A program made the position numbers and the translations under genes. Under the pieces are notes generated by a model. That model searched no databases. It was not told where the DNA came from and saw only the letters and a list, made by a program, of their open reading frames with translations. This document shows positions 8,225 through 17,751 of a stretch of DNA of 64,000 bases, piece after piece. Source of the DNA: PFL42 sp963789825 (GTDB lineage Bacteria; Chloroflexota; Anaerolineae; Anaerolineales; E44-bin32). The stretch spans positions 1 to 64,000 of the forward strand of contig CAWBME010000009.1 in the NCBI GenBank assembly GCA_963789825.1, in the 5' to 3' direction. Position 1 is the first letter of the stretch. Every line of letters starts with the position of its first letter.

Positions 8225-10162
8225 TCAGCGCATTCCCTGACACGTCCCACCAGTCGCCAGTCGGTGTAGCCCATGAAGAGCCATCGGGTGCCCCGTGAGC
8301 GTACGGCCTCGAGCGATCGCCCGGCAGCTATCGGTCGTCCCAACTGGAACATAGACCACATGCTGGGTGTAGCCCGAACCGTACAGGGGATAGATGAATC
8401 CGTTGCCCTCCACGTTGTAGCCAAGGACTTCGTCGTCCGGAACCGTGCCGGTGGCGAATTCGTAGGTGTCCCCGATCGTCAAGTAGAGCCCGGCAGCACT
8501 TCTCTCAAGTGCCGGTTTGGCAAGCATGCGGGCAAAGTCCTCCAGCGGAACTCGTCCGTAGTTCACAGTGGGCAGCACATTCATCACGGCACCGACAACG
8601 AGAAGGAAGCCGAGCGCCCGGCGCTCGCCTCGCCACGCCGATGGCAGCGCCTGCAGGAAGCAGGCCGCCGTCAGGCACAGGGCGGCCGGAAACCAGGTCG
8701 CATAGCGCATGTTCCACGGGCTGGCGCGCGCTGACAGGAACAGGACCGTCAGGGAGAGGATGAAACCCAGGACAACGACGCGCACGTGCCGCACCCGGAT
8801 CACTGCCCATACCATCGTGGGCAGGCCAATCCCATAGGCGATCCACCCCCAGCCGGTTGTGTTGGGCAGGTCCGGCACGATCGGGCTGCTGCGATCGCCG
8901 AACTTCGTCCACAAGGAGGCGAGATTCTCCGCCAGGCGCGCCAGGCTGAGCGGGAAGTTGTTGTGCGCCCCGGCGATCACCGTCTCCGCTCCGACCTCGA
9001 TGCCCATCGGATAGAACGGATTCCCGGTGAGGGCAAGATTGCGCCCGTACCAGTACAGGCCAAGGAACAGGCTCACGCCCAACACCCCGATCAGGGCCAC
9101 CTTCCGGAGGGCATTCCCCGCCCGCAACTCTGCCCTGGCCTCACCCAACACTTCAAGCCACACCCGGGGATTCTCTGCCGCCCATGGCAGTGCCAAGCCG
9201 ATGACCAGGATCCCGACGGACACATGCAGCAGGTACGCCTTCGTCCCCAGCCCGTATAGCCCCAGCGCGAGGAGCAGCGCCATCTGTCCCGCGCGATTGC
9301 GCAGCGGGGAGGTCGAGGGGCGTAGCACCAGGTCGACTACTAGCGCAATCATCAGCAGAATGATCCCGGTCATGAGCGGGTCGTTCTTGGTGCCGGTCGC
9401 GGCCAGCAGTAGGGCGGGAGTGGTAGCATATGCCAGGCTTGCCACTAGCCCTGTCGGCGCGGAGCAGCCCAGCCGACGCGCAAGCGTATATACTGCCACG
9501 CAGGCGATCAGATAGCCGGGGATTCCCGCCGCCTCGACCACGATGTCGTGGTGCAGGAAGGCCGTGAACCAGGTAGTGAACAGCTCGGAATTCGCCGGGA
9601 GGTAGGTGCGGGTGACCGGTGAATCGATCACCACCAGCCTCCCGGACTGCGTCCAGGCCGCGACGTTCGTCAGATGGTAGGTGAGCGCGTCCCAGATGAA
9701 GGGCGGGAAGATCCAGATCAGGAACACGAACCGCAATGCCAGGAATCCGGACAGCACTGCAGTCGCCACACGCAGTGCCCGCGGGAGCAGCCTCCACCAG
9801 CTCCGCCCGGCCTTTAGCGCGCGCCTCGCTTCTGCGGGGATCTCCCGCAAGGCCTGGCGTCCTTGTGGGACCAAGGCTGCGAATCCAACCAGAAGCGCGC
9901 TCAGACCGGCGAGCCCGACTCCGGTCAGGTGCCCGACCAGCCCGGCGACCAGCGCCAGGGCGGTGGCCACGCCGACCCACACTGCGCCGAAGGCTGCCAG
10001 GTTCAGGCTTGCCTCGTCGGTGCGCACGACGCGCTGGACCAGAGTGGCGAGCAGGAAGCTGGCGACCCCCGCCACGCCCCACAGGACAAGCCCAGCAAGC
10101 AGCTGAAATGCGGTCACCGATCGTTGGCCCGTGGCGGCACGTTTCGGCCCGCCGATCCACAC
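8225..10162 (-). CDS. GT-C-like polytopic membrane protein
   Basis: About 645 residues with 11-12 hydrophobic segments. The first large loop carries FIWDALTYHLTNVAAWTQ, the same family signature as the protein at 2440-4332. Later landmarks are WYGRNLALTGNPFYPMG and SARASPWNMRYATWF. A GTG at 10162 is given as start because the ATG at 10252 lies inside the upstream gene; a GTG at 10117 (VTAFQLLAGL) is also possible. The C-terminus changes frame near 8310: a shifted frame continues as TRWLFMGYTDWRLVGRVREC and NFRGEDLYEL towards 8188. A likely role is polyprenyl-phosphate-sugar-dependent transfer on the outer face of the membrane. Confidence 0.72.
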   Translation of the reverse strand: MWIGGPKRAATGQRSVTAFQLLAGLVLWGVAGVASFLLATLVQRVVRTDEASLNLAAFGAVWVGVATALALVAGLVGHLTGVGLAGLSALLVGFAALVPQGRQALREIPAEARRALKAGRSWWRLLPRALRVATAVLSGFLALRFVFLIWIFPPFIWDALTYHLTNVAAWTQSGRLVVIDSPVTRTYLPANSELFTTWFTAFLHHDIVVEAAGIPGYLIACVAVYTLARRLGCSAPTGLVASLAYATTPALLLAATGTKNDPLMTGIILLMIALVVDLVLRPSTSPLRNRAGQMALLLALGLYGLGTKAYLLHVSVGILVIGLALPWAAENPRVWLEVLGEARAELRAGNALRKVALIGVLGVSLFLGLYWYGRNLALTGNPFYPMGIEVGAETVIAGAHNNFPLSLARLAENLASLWTKFGDRSSPIVPDLPNTTGWGWIAYGIGLPTMVWAVIRVRHVRVVVLGFILSLTVLFLSARASPWNMRYATWFPAALCLTAACFLQALPSAWRGERRALGFLLVVGAVMNVLPTVNYGRVPLEDFARMLAKPALERSAAGLYLTIGDTYEFATGTVPDDEVLGYNVEGNGFIYPLYGSGYTQHVVYVPVGTTDSCRAIARGRTLTGHPMALHGLHRLATGGTCQGMR

Positions 10163-10211
10163 ATCCTGAGCCTCGAGACCAACCTGACCCGTGGCGTGGT
10201 GACTGCCCTGC

Positions 10212-12029
10212 TCACTGCGTCCATGCCAGGATCTCAATCCTGCCGTTCGCACATTCGGTGGATGTCAGATCGATGGATGGGGGGATGTGATCCAGCTTCA
10301 CCCGATCCTTCAACTCAAGGGTAGTTGCAGTGCCCGGATAGCGGAGGCGCAACCAGGACTGCAGGCTGTACTCCTCCAGCCCGAGCGCCCCGCGCTCGGG
10401 CAGGCCACGCACAACGATCGTCGGGCAGGCGCTCGTTGTGCCAAGTTCTTCCTCCAGCGCGCGGAGCAGGCCCGATGCCAGGTGCGCCTTGACCGGCCAT
10501 TCCCCCAAACCGCGTACCAGCGGCGATGACGTCATCATCAAGCCGACCGCGAAGAGGACGATGGGCGCGAACGCCCCGGCGACAACAAGGCGTTGCGTCC
10601 GAGATGCAGACGGTGCCGCGAAGCTCCGTCCGATTTCGTCCGCAGCAAGCGCGACCACCGCCGCCAGCCCCGCCGCCGGCAAGTAGACCAGCCGCGCCGA
10701 GAAAGTGCTAGTGAGAAGATAGACCGCTAGCGGCAAGGTCACCCAGAGCGCGTAGTAGGTCAGGCGCCTCAGGCTAGCCCCGACCGAATGCAGCGCCGCC
10801 TCCGCCCGCCTCCGGCTTCCTGCGCCCACGGCGACCAAGCCAATGGCCAGCACCATCCATCCACCCAACGCCGAAGGGTCCTCAAGGCCCAAGCCGAACG
10901 CCGCGGCTGGCTCGAACCGCAGCCCTGCCGCCAACCAGACCGCGCATGCTGTCAACGAGACCGCCAGAACTAGCAGCGGCACAACGCCGCGACCGCAGCG
11001 ACCCGAATTCGTCTCAGCCCGTGTGTCCGCCGTGAGTGCGGATCCGGTCGCTTCCCTTTCGTGAGAGCGGCACCAACCCGCTCCCGCGCTGGCCGCCACC
11101 GCCAGCAGAAGGACGGCTGCGTAACCCGCGGAGGCCCAGTGGGCCGCGATCCGCTCTTCAGGGTCGGATAGCTCACGGTGGAAACCGAGGACTATGGCTG
11201 CCGAGCGCCGGGCGAGCTCGAGGCTGGTGAAGCTGTCCCGACCGCCTGCTCCCCCCAGGCCGCCGAGCACGACCCAGCGGAGAGCGACTAGCCCGCCAAG
11301 CAGCACGAGATAGGGAACCGCCTCGCGCAATGCCTGCTTGGTATTTGGCCATGCAGACTGGCTGGGATGGTAACGAATGAACAGACGATCGGCAGGAATA
11401 AGCACCACGAAGACAACGGCGAGTTCCTTGGACAGAATTGCCAGCGCCATCAACCCTAGTGCAGCCAGCGAGAGCAAACGGCTTCCCTTGTGCGCCCGCA
11501 CCGAACTTCGGTGCGCGAGCAGCGCGAGCAGGCCGAACATCAGCGCCAGCACATCCTGCCGCCGGGAAGTCACCGGGATCACGTCGCGGATGGCCGGATG
11601 CAGCAGGAAGATCGCCGCTCCCGCGCCCGCCGCGAACAGCCTGGCCCTCCCCTGCGAGCGCAGCAGCAGGAAAAGCAACACGCCGTTCAGCATGTGCACC
11701 GTCAGCGTGGTCCAATGGTATCCTGCTGGGTTTAGCCCCCACAGCGCGTGATCCACCCCGAAAGAAAGAGCGGTCACCGGCCGGTAGTAGCGGGCGATGG
11801 AGGTGAAGCCTGTGCCAGCCATCAACGGACGCGAGAGCAACCGCACAACATCCTCCACCGAATTGAGGCTGCCCGTCTCGATCAATGGGAATGCGTCGGT
11901 GCCGGCGAAGAACTGCCCAAGAACCGGGCCATAGACCAGCAGGGTGAGAGCCACCAGGGCTGCTATCAGCAGGCCGTCCGGCAGCTGCTTCCGCCATGCA
12001 CTCAAGTCGGCATTGCCCTCATCGGTCAC
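10212..12029 (-). CDS. GT-C-like polytopic protein, O-mannosyltransferase/TMTC-like
   Basis: This intact 605-residue membrane protein has about 11 transmembrane segments. After the first helix comes QFFAGTDAFPLIETGS, then RYYRPVTALSFGVDHALWG, and later VIPVTSRRQDVLALMFGLL. These resemble the luminal-loop motifs of TMTC/O-mannosyltransferase-like GT-C proteins, which often read RPVT and GRxD. Around residue 320 is a hydrophilic Arg/Glu-rich loop. It follows the UPF0104-like gene by 6 nt and belongs to a module with a DPM1-like GT2. A role as acceptor of a flipped polyprenyl-phosphate sugar is inferred. Confidence 0.72.
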   Translation of the reverse strand: MTDEGNADLSAWRKQLPDGLLIAALVALTLLVYGPVLGQFFAGTDAFPLIETGSLNSVEDVVRLLSRPLMAGTGFTSIARYYRPVTALSFGVDHALWGLNPAGYHWTTLTVHMLNGVLLFLLLRSQGRARLFAAGAGAAIFLLHPAIRDVIPVTSRRQDVLALMFGLLALLAHRSSVRAHKGSRLLSLAALGLMALAILSKELAVVFVVLIPADRLFIRYHPSQSAWPNTKQALREAVPYLVLLGGLVALRWVVLGGLGGAGGRDSFTSLELARRSAAIVLGFHRELSDPEERIAAHWASAGYAAVLLLAVAASAGAGWCRSHEREATGSALTADTRAETNSGRCGRGVVPLLVLAVSLTACAVWLAAGLRFEPAAAFGLGLEDPSALGGWMVLAIGLVAVGAGSRRRAEAALHSVGASLRRLTYYALWVTLPLAVYLLTSTFSARLVYLPAAGLAAVVALAADEIGRSFAAPSASRTQRLVVAGAFAPIVLFAVGLMMTSSPLVRGLGEWPVKAHLASGLLRALEEELGTTSACPTIVVRGLPERGALGLEEYSLQSWLRLRYPGTATTLELKDRVKLDHIPPSIDLTSTECANGRIEILAWTQ

Positions 12030-12035
12030 GGCGCA

Positions 12036-13013
12036 TCACTCGATCGCCGTCATCCGGTTCGCCGGAAGGCGGCCCAGGCCAACAATGATAGTCACCGCCG
12101 CGATCTCGATCAAGATTGAGATCAGACGCATCAGGGTTGCGGCGATCAGCAGCGGCTCCAAAGGCACCCAGGGGGCAGCCAAGAAGACGAAAGTCGCCTC
12201 CCTTACCCCGATCCCGCCAGGGGCAAACGGCGCAGCCTGACCGACCAGCCGCCCGATTGGGTAGGCGGCCAGAACATGCAGGATGCCGCCCACATCCCGG
12301 GGCAAGCCAGGGTACACGGCGACCAGCATGCACAGCACCGCCACTCCCTGGATCAGGTTGACGCTGGTGTAGAGCACAAACGCCACCAGGCGATCGACCC
12401 AGGTCAGACGCGTCGAGGAGAGCCCCGGCAGCTCGCGCTTCAGCAAGGATCGTCCCCACATCAGCACCCGGTCAGGCACTGCAAAGCAAAGCGCCCACAC
12501 CACGACCATCGCCACCATCATGATCGGGTACAGCGCCTGCCAGCGGTCGAGGAACTGGGGGGCGGGCTCGACAAGAAACGCTACCCACCCCAGGAACAGG
12601 CCACCCCCCATCAGGAAGACGATCTCGTATAGCACGCTCTCAATCCCGACGGAGCACGAGGCGCCCTGGCGTCTAAGAAGCTCCACCTTGCCGCCGATAT
12701 TGACCAGCGACCCGGCTGGCAGGTAGCGAGTGAGAAAGGACGTGAGGAAGGCGCGGTGCAACCCCAGCGAGGACAGGTCACTCGCGGCCGGGCTCAAGCG
12801 TCGCACCAACCATTGCCAGCTCAGGCTCAAGCCGAAGGTGAAGACCACTGTGAGGATCACGCCGGCCATCAGCCACGCCGGGACTATCTGCATCTGGATT
12901 GCGCGCACCTCATCCCAGCGCAGATAGGCCGCCCGGCCGATGAAGGCCGTCAGCAGCAGCAGAAAAGCGACTTGCAGCGGGAGCCACGCCCAACTCAGTA
13001 GTTGACGGACCAC
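12036..13013 (-). CDS. UPF0104 / LPG-synthase-type membrane protein (AglD-like)
   Basis: About 325 residues with eight hydrophobic segments. It shows the family landmarks FLTSFLTRYLPAGSLVNIGGK, then ASCSVGIESVLYEIVFLM, and the diagnostic APFAPGGIGVREATFVFL. These proteins form the membrane half of lysylphosphatidylglycerol synthase (flippase) and occur as stand-alone AglD-like proteins. The GTG at 13013 is taken as start because it overlaps the end of the sulfotransferase gene. An unbroken frame joins it to the sulfotransferase N-terminus, but that fusion is produced by an indel near 13205. It may flip a polyprenyl-phosphate-linked sugar for the neighbouring GT-C protein; this is inference. 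Confidence 0.78.
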   Translation of the reverse strand: MVRQLLSWAWLPLQVAFLLLLTAFIGRAAYLRWDEVRAIQMQIVPAWLMAGVILTVVFTFGLSLSWQWLVRRLSPAASDLSSLGLHRAFLTSFLTRYLPAGSLVNIGGKVELLRRQGASCSVGIESVLYEIVFLMGGGLFLGWVAFLVEPAPQFLDRWQALYPIMMVAMVVVWALCFAVPDRVLMWGRSLLKRELPGLSSTRLTWVDRLVAFVLYTSVNLIQGVAVLCMLVAVYPGLPRDVGGILHVLAAYPIGRLVGQAAPFAPGGIGVREATFVFLAAPWVPLEPLLIAATLMRLISILIEIAAVTIIVGLGRLPANRMTAIE

Positions 13014-13970
13014 AGGAAGCTCTTCAGAAGCCCCAAGCGGGCCTTGCGATAGAGCAAGAAGGCGAGGTAGCGAGGACGGTAGCGGCCGTAGCGATAGGTT
13101 TGCTCTGCCATCCCCCGCATGCGATCGCCGCGGATCTGCCACACTGAAGGCAGGTCCGGCTGGTCGCGGCCCACTCGCGCGTAGCCCAGCTCCTGCATTC
13201 GCGTCGCCCGCCAAGTGTTCGATCAACTCGACTTGCTGTTCGCTCAGGTCATTCGCCCATCGATCGACGGACTCGCGGGTCGCCGGGTGGTCGACGTTGG
13301 CGTGGATCTGGGCGTAGAAATCGGAGTACTCGGAGGCGTGGTCTTCGGCAGAGGCGAGCATCTTCGGGTCGAAGTCGAGGCCGCAGAATTCGCAGACCCC
13401 CCGCAAGACGCTCTCCGGTCTGGCAACCAGTTCTTCGTACGCCACGCGCAGCACGCACCCGGGAGCAGCTTGCTCGAACGCCAGCCCGAAGTCCACATCC
13501 ATCCTCCAGCGCCGGGCGGCGTAGTATGCCGTGCTGCGGTGGACATTCGAACGGATCAGCGAAGCGGCCACCGCCCGAGGATCACGCACCAAGTTGACGA
13601 AGCGGGCCTCGGGGAAGTGAAACCGCAGCAGGGGCAGATGCCGCACGAAGCGGGGGGTCTTCTGGCCCCAGCGAGACTTGCCGCGTGGAGCGAGGTACAG
13701 CTGATGCAGGCGGTCGATCGCCTCGGCGATGGTCGCACACCCCGCCAGATCGTGCGTTGCGGGATGCAATCCCCACTCTAGGATCTCCGGCTCCCGGATC
13801 AGCATGCCGGTCATCCGCTCAACCGGCAGGCGGGCGGCGGCGTGAAGGTAGTCCACGATGAAGAGCGACTCGAGCGGGATCCCAACTTGCCGATGTTGGT
13901 TCATGAAGCGGCGCAGCAAGCTAGTGCCGCTGCGTCCGCAGCCGACGATGAAGACGGGTCCGTCACTCAT
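12995..13970 (-). CDS. PAPS-dependent sulfotransferase (one frameshift)
   Basis: The start at 13970 (MSDGPVFIVGCGRSGT) has an AGGGAG ribosome binding site. GCGRSGTSLLRR at residues 10-21 is the 5'-phosphosulfate loop and FVNLVRDPRAVAASLIRS is the 3'-phosphate-binding motif, so this is a cytoplasmic sulfotransferase of the Sulfotransfer family using PAPS. The main frame fails after EQQVELIEHLAGD near 13205; the natural C-terminus continues in another frame as MQELGYARVGRDQPDLP and ends FLWSVNY at 12995. It sits between a DPM1-like GT2 and the UPF0104-like gene, so it probably sulfates a sugar of the surface glycan. Confidence 0.8.
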
Positions 13971-14001
13971 CCCGCTCCCTTTCGCGCAACGGCAAACCGC
14001 C

Positions 14002-14963
14002 TCAATCCCGCCGCCCACCTTGGAGGTCCAGCTTGCGCAGCCGGTAAAGGGCTTCCTCGCTAAGCCGCCGGTTCTTGGCGATCAGGTCGGCGAGCATGCC
14101 CAGCAGGAAGGAGAGGAACCCCATGAGCATGAGAATGGTGGCGAGGATCAGCGACTGGAGGTGCCCCTGCCCTTCTCCGATGGCGAAGAAGTAGAGGTAT
14201 CGGCCTGCGAGCACTACCCCGCCGATCAGCAGCGCCAGCCCGATGCACGACAAACACCCGCAAGGCCTCGTACATCAGGAAGATCCGCAGAATGGCGGCG
14301 GCGGACCGGGCCACGAAGCCCGGCATACTCTTGATCAGGCGCGAACTCGCGCAGCTTCGGATTGATTTCGATGGGGACGAAGGCCACCGCCAGACCGGTC
14401 TTGCCCGCCTGGATGAGCGTCTCGGCGGTATAGGTGTAGCCGGTGTGCACCACCACCCGCAACGCCGCCTCGCGGCTGAAGGCGCGCGGAACCCGCTGGT
14501 GGCATCCGGGACTTCCAGGCCGGAGGTCCACCCCACCACCCGGCTGCCCAGGTCTTGAAGCCAGCGCTTGAGCGCGCGGGTATCCGGGACGAGTGGCGAT
14601 CTGCCGGTCGCCCACCACGACGTCGGCCGTGCCGTCCAGGATCGGCTGCACCAGATCCGGGATGAACCTCCCGGGATACTGGTTGTCGCCGTCGGTGTTG
14701 ACGATGATGTCGGCGCCTAGTTCCAGAGCCCGGTTCAGCCCGGCCGAGAAAGCCGCCGCCAGGCCGCGGTTGCGTGGCAGCCGGACGAGATGCGCGACCC
14801 CTGCCTGCCGCGCAGCTTCAACGGTTCCGTCGGTGCTGCCATCGTCGACGACCAGCACCTCGACCGAGTCGCATCCCGGGACGCGCCGCGGAAGATCCTC
14901 CAGCGTGCGTGGCAGGGTCTCCTGTTCATTGAAGCAGGGGATTTGGATGATCAGCTTCACCAT
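14002..14963 (-). CDS. DPM1/GtrB-like GT2 with C-terminal TM pair (several frameshifts)
   Basis: The start at 14963 gives MVKLIIQIPCFNEQETL, followed by VVDDGSTDGT, LPRNRGLAAAFSAG and NTDGDNQY, the motifs of dolichol-phosphate mannose synthase-like GT2 enzymes. The C-terminus (MSCIGLALLIGGVVLAGRYL through LQSLILATILMLMGFLSFL) provides two membrane helices. Frame changes near 14590, 14510, 14345 and 14250 link the pieces; the middle reads ATSGFRAFSREAALRVVVHT and SMPGFVARSAAAILRIFLMY. The enzyme should form a polyprenyl-phosphate sugar at the inner face of the membrane. It lies just upstream of the sulfotransferase, UPF0104-like and GT-C genes. Confidence 0.75.
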
Positions 14964-15056
14964 GTGCGCCCTCGGTTCAACCCCGGCAACCGGGGCCATC
15001 GAAACTGCGGGGGATGATCTTGCACAATACGGTCAGCACCAGCCGCTCAGCCGGCG

Positions 15057-17058
15057 TCAGTCTTGCTCGGCGCAACGGTCGCTGGCGGCGATGCCGGGTT
15101 CGGCGGGGCCCCGAGTTGCGGGAGCGGCGTCCCTCAGGGCTCCAATCGAAGCTCCGACCAGCATCAGCAGGAAGGCCGGGATCAGGTGCCGGTGGATTGC
15201 CCGGCCGACAAGGATATCGAAGTCGGCTCGAGAATAGGAGCGGATGAAGAAGATCGACACCACTTCAACCATCAGCAGCACCCCGGCCAGCAGCAGCCAA
15301 CCCGAGGCGCGCGGCTGGCCTTCCCGGCGTCGCAGCAGGGCCACGACGAGGAGCACGGCGAGGACGGGGAGCAGCGCAGCCCAGCGTTCTTTGTGGAGTG
15401 CGGTTTTGGCGAAGGCCGTCGACCAGCGTGCCCAGCGGCGCCCAAGCCGACCGCAGCCGATGCCCAGGGACTGCCCAAACGCGTCGACGGCGCTGCCCAG
15501 ATGGCTGGCGATCACGGACGGCAGCGCAAAGGCCAGCCAGATCCAGTTCCAATGACCAGCGGAAGCGACGAGCGCCGCCAGGAACCGCCCGCCGCTCTCG
15601 CGTGTAGGCTCTCCCCCAGCACCAGCATGCGGCGAGCAGCGTGGCCGCGTAGAGCATGGCTTCGGCACGCGTCCAGGCCCCGATGGCCAGCAGCAGGCCG
15701 GCCAGCACGCGTGGTTCCCATGGACCGGCTGTCGTACCCGTCGATCGCCACGAGCACGCCCAGGACCAAGTAGACCGCCAGCGGCAAGTTGGCCAGGCCC
15801 GAGCGTGCTGTGGAACTGGATCAAGGGAAGCGTCGCCAGGAACAGCATCGCCAGTGCCGCGTGCGGGTCGGCCGATGTCCATGCCGCCGCCAGAAATCCC
15901 CGACCCCCAGCAGCAGACAGGCGTAGAAGAGCGGAAAGACCAGCTTGGACATCGGCAGCATGATCGGCAGCCGCCAGCCGAAAGCTGCCGATCAGCAGGG
16001 GGATGTTGAGTGGATACGAGAGGCCATGCGCACCCCACGTCTCGCCGGCCCAGACCGTACCCTCGAGCACCATTCCGTAGCCCTTGGTGCTCCAGATCGC
16101 CAGTTCATCGTCCTCATAGTAGGACAGCCCGACGGCCAGCAAGATACTCAGCCCAATCAACGCCAGCAATCCAAGGATGAGTACCATCAGGCGACGAGAG
16201 TTGCGCAGTTCGGCGACTCTCAACGAACGTGCAAGGGCGCTGGCCCAGCTCTTCATGGCTCGCCGGCAGACAAGCAGGACTGCCGCGCTCCATCCTGTCA
16301 GCACAAACAGAAGCAGGATGGAGTCCAGGCGCACCCCCGCCCAGGAGAGCAGGAACAGGGAGAAGGTGACCAGGCCGGCGCCGAGGGGAAAGCCAGCGGC
16401 CAAGGTCATCACCGCCCGTTCGGGACCAGCCAGTCCGCTGGCTACTCCGACCCCGATGAAGGCCAGGCTGAGCACAAGCACGAGGCCAAGGGCGATCTCC
16501 TTGACCAGTTCGGCTGGTGCCGACCGCGGCCAGGGGCTGCGGAACGACGGCGCGGCCCACCGGCGCGTAGTACCCCTGAAACTCCCAGTTCGCCTCGGCG
16601 AAGGGAACGAACTGATACCCAAGCGCCTCCGGCTGCGGGAGGGCGTAGCCGCGGGTGGCGAGCACGAAGGTGCTGGGGCTGGCGTACCTGCTTGCACACT
16701 GCTCGAAGGGGGCATCGCAATCCTGCACGCTCCTGGGGAGTAGGAAGTACTCCATGATCCCTTCGTGCCCCGTCGGGTAGCCCGGGGCGAGCACGACCGT
16801 CGCCTCGGCCGGGAGGGTCTCGCGCAGGAACTGAATGTACGAAGCCCCGACGCTCCCCAGGAAGAGTGCTGCGCTGCGATCGACCGCCAGTCGCTCTCGG
16901 TTGCGCCAGATCCGCTTCAGGTACAGCGGCAGGTCTCCGCTGCCCAGCGCCAGCAGGTTCCAGGCGACGCCCACCAGCAGCACGGCCGCCAGCAGCGAGG
17001 GCAGGATCCGCGGTGCGCCTCCGGCGGCCGGCCCGCGCCCGCCGGTACCCTCAGTCAT
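15057..17058 (-). CDS. GT-C-like polytopic membrane protein (at least six frameshifts)
   Basis: The gene starts MTEGTGGRGPAAGG at 17058, reads through one membrane helix and a soluble stretch (FLRETLPAEATVVLAPGYP, PLPQPEALGYQFVPF), and changes frame near 16520 into AELVKEIALGLVLVL. A loop motif YYEDDELAIWSTKGYG looks like the acidic GT-C motif. Further frame changes cluster between 15985 and 15560 before the last frame (VASAGHWNWIWLAFALPS) runs to the stop at 15057. This is the most damaged gene in the window. Hydrophobicity and the DDE motif place it with the GT-C-like proteins of the locus; the function is inferred. Confidence 0.62.
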
Positions 17059-17096
17059 CCCAATCGCCCTGTGCGCACGGACAACACTGACACCCT

Positions 17097-17735
17097 TCAG
17101 CCCATCGGCCGGAAGCTGCTGACGATGCGCAGGATGTCGAAGCCCTCGGCGTAGGGAAGCTCGGCCAGGGCGCCCTGACGGATCAACGCCGAGCGGGTGA
17201 CCTCGGGCTTGAAGTAGTACTTGTCCGCATAGGTCCGGTACTTGGAGAGCGCCTCGATCTTGCGGCTGACATCCTGCTCGGTCACCTCGACCAGGAAGTG
17301 CGGAAAGAAGCCGTGGCTGGAACGAAGCACATCGAAGCCGAGCACCGTCGTCCCGCGGAAGGCGCGCAGCGTCTCCATCGTCACCACGCCGTGGTCCTGA
17401 TGCATGTCGGCCTGGCTGTGCGTGAAGACGATCGCCGGGCGATAGCTTCGATTGAGCTCGTAGAGATACTCCAGGATCTGTTGGCGATCGCGGGTGAAGT
17501 TGCGCGTCTCGAAGCTCTTGAGCAGCGCCTTCTCCTCTGGGACGCCGAGCACCGCCATGCTCTGGTAGTGCTCTTCGACAACCCCCTTCAAGAGAGGGTT
17601 CTGCTGGTTGTCGGAGAGCGTCAGACACAGGACGTCGGCCTGGCCGGCTACGTGCGCCAGCAGCGCCCCGGCACCGATCTCGATGTCGTCGGGATGGGCC
17701 CCGATGAACAGCAGCTTGTCGCCGAAGAAATTCAC
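17097..17735 (-). CDS. PIG-L/LmbE family deacetylase
   Basis: This 212-residue protein has the zinc-binding motif GAHPDDIEIGAG at residues 13-24 and the second metal/catalytic segment HSQADMHQDHGVVT near residue 105, both diagnostic of the PIG-L/LmbE family. Members remove an N-acetyl group from GlcNAc-containing substrates or related amino sugars. No signal peptide is visible, so it acts in the cytoplasm. It lies 16 nt downstream of a methyltransferase and beside nonulosonate genes, so it may deacetylate a sugar nucleotide or glycan intermediate so that another acyl group can be added. The exact substrate is unknown. Confidence 0.85.
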   Translation of the reverse strand: MNFFGDKLLFIGAHPDDIEIGAGALLAHVAGQADVLCLTLSDNQQNPLLKGVVEEHYQSMAVLGVPEEKALLKSFETRNFTRDRQQILEYLYELNRSYRPAIVFTHSQADMHQDHGVVTMETLRAFRGTTVLGFDVLRSSHGFFPHFLVEVTEQDVSRKIEALSKYRTYADKYYFKPEVTRSALIRQGALAELPYAEGFDILRIVSSFRPMG

Positions 17736-17751
17736 GCTGCGCCTCCTCGCT

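Noticed and set aside
12036..14018. A sulfotransferase fused to a UPF0104-type membrane protein
   Set aside because: The sulfotransferase C-terminus continues in another frame to its own stop at 12995, and the linker in the fused frame is not protein-like.
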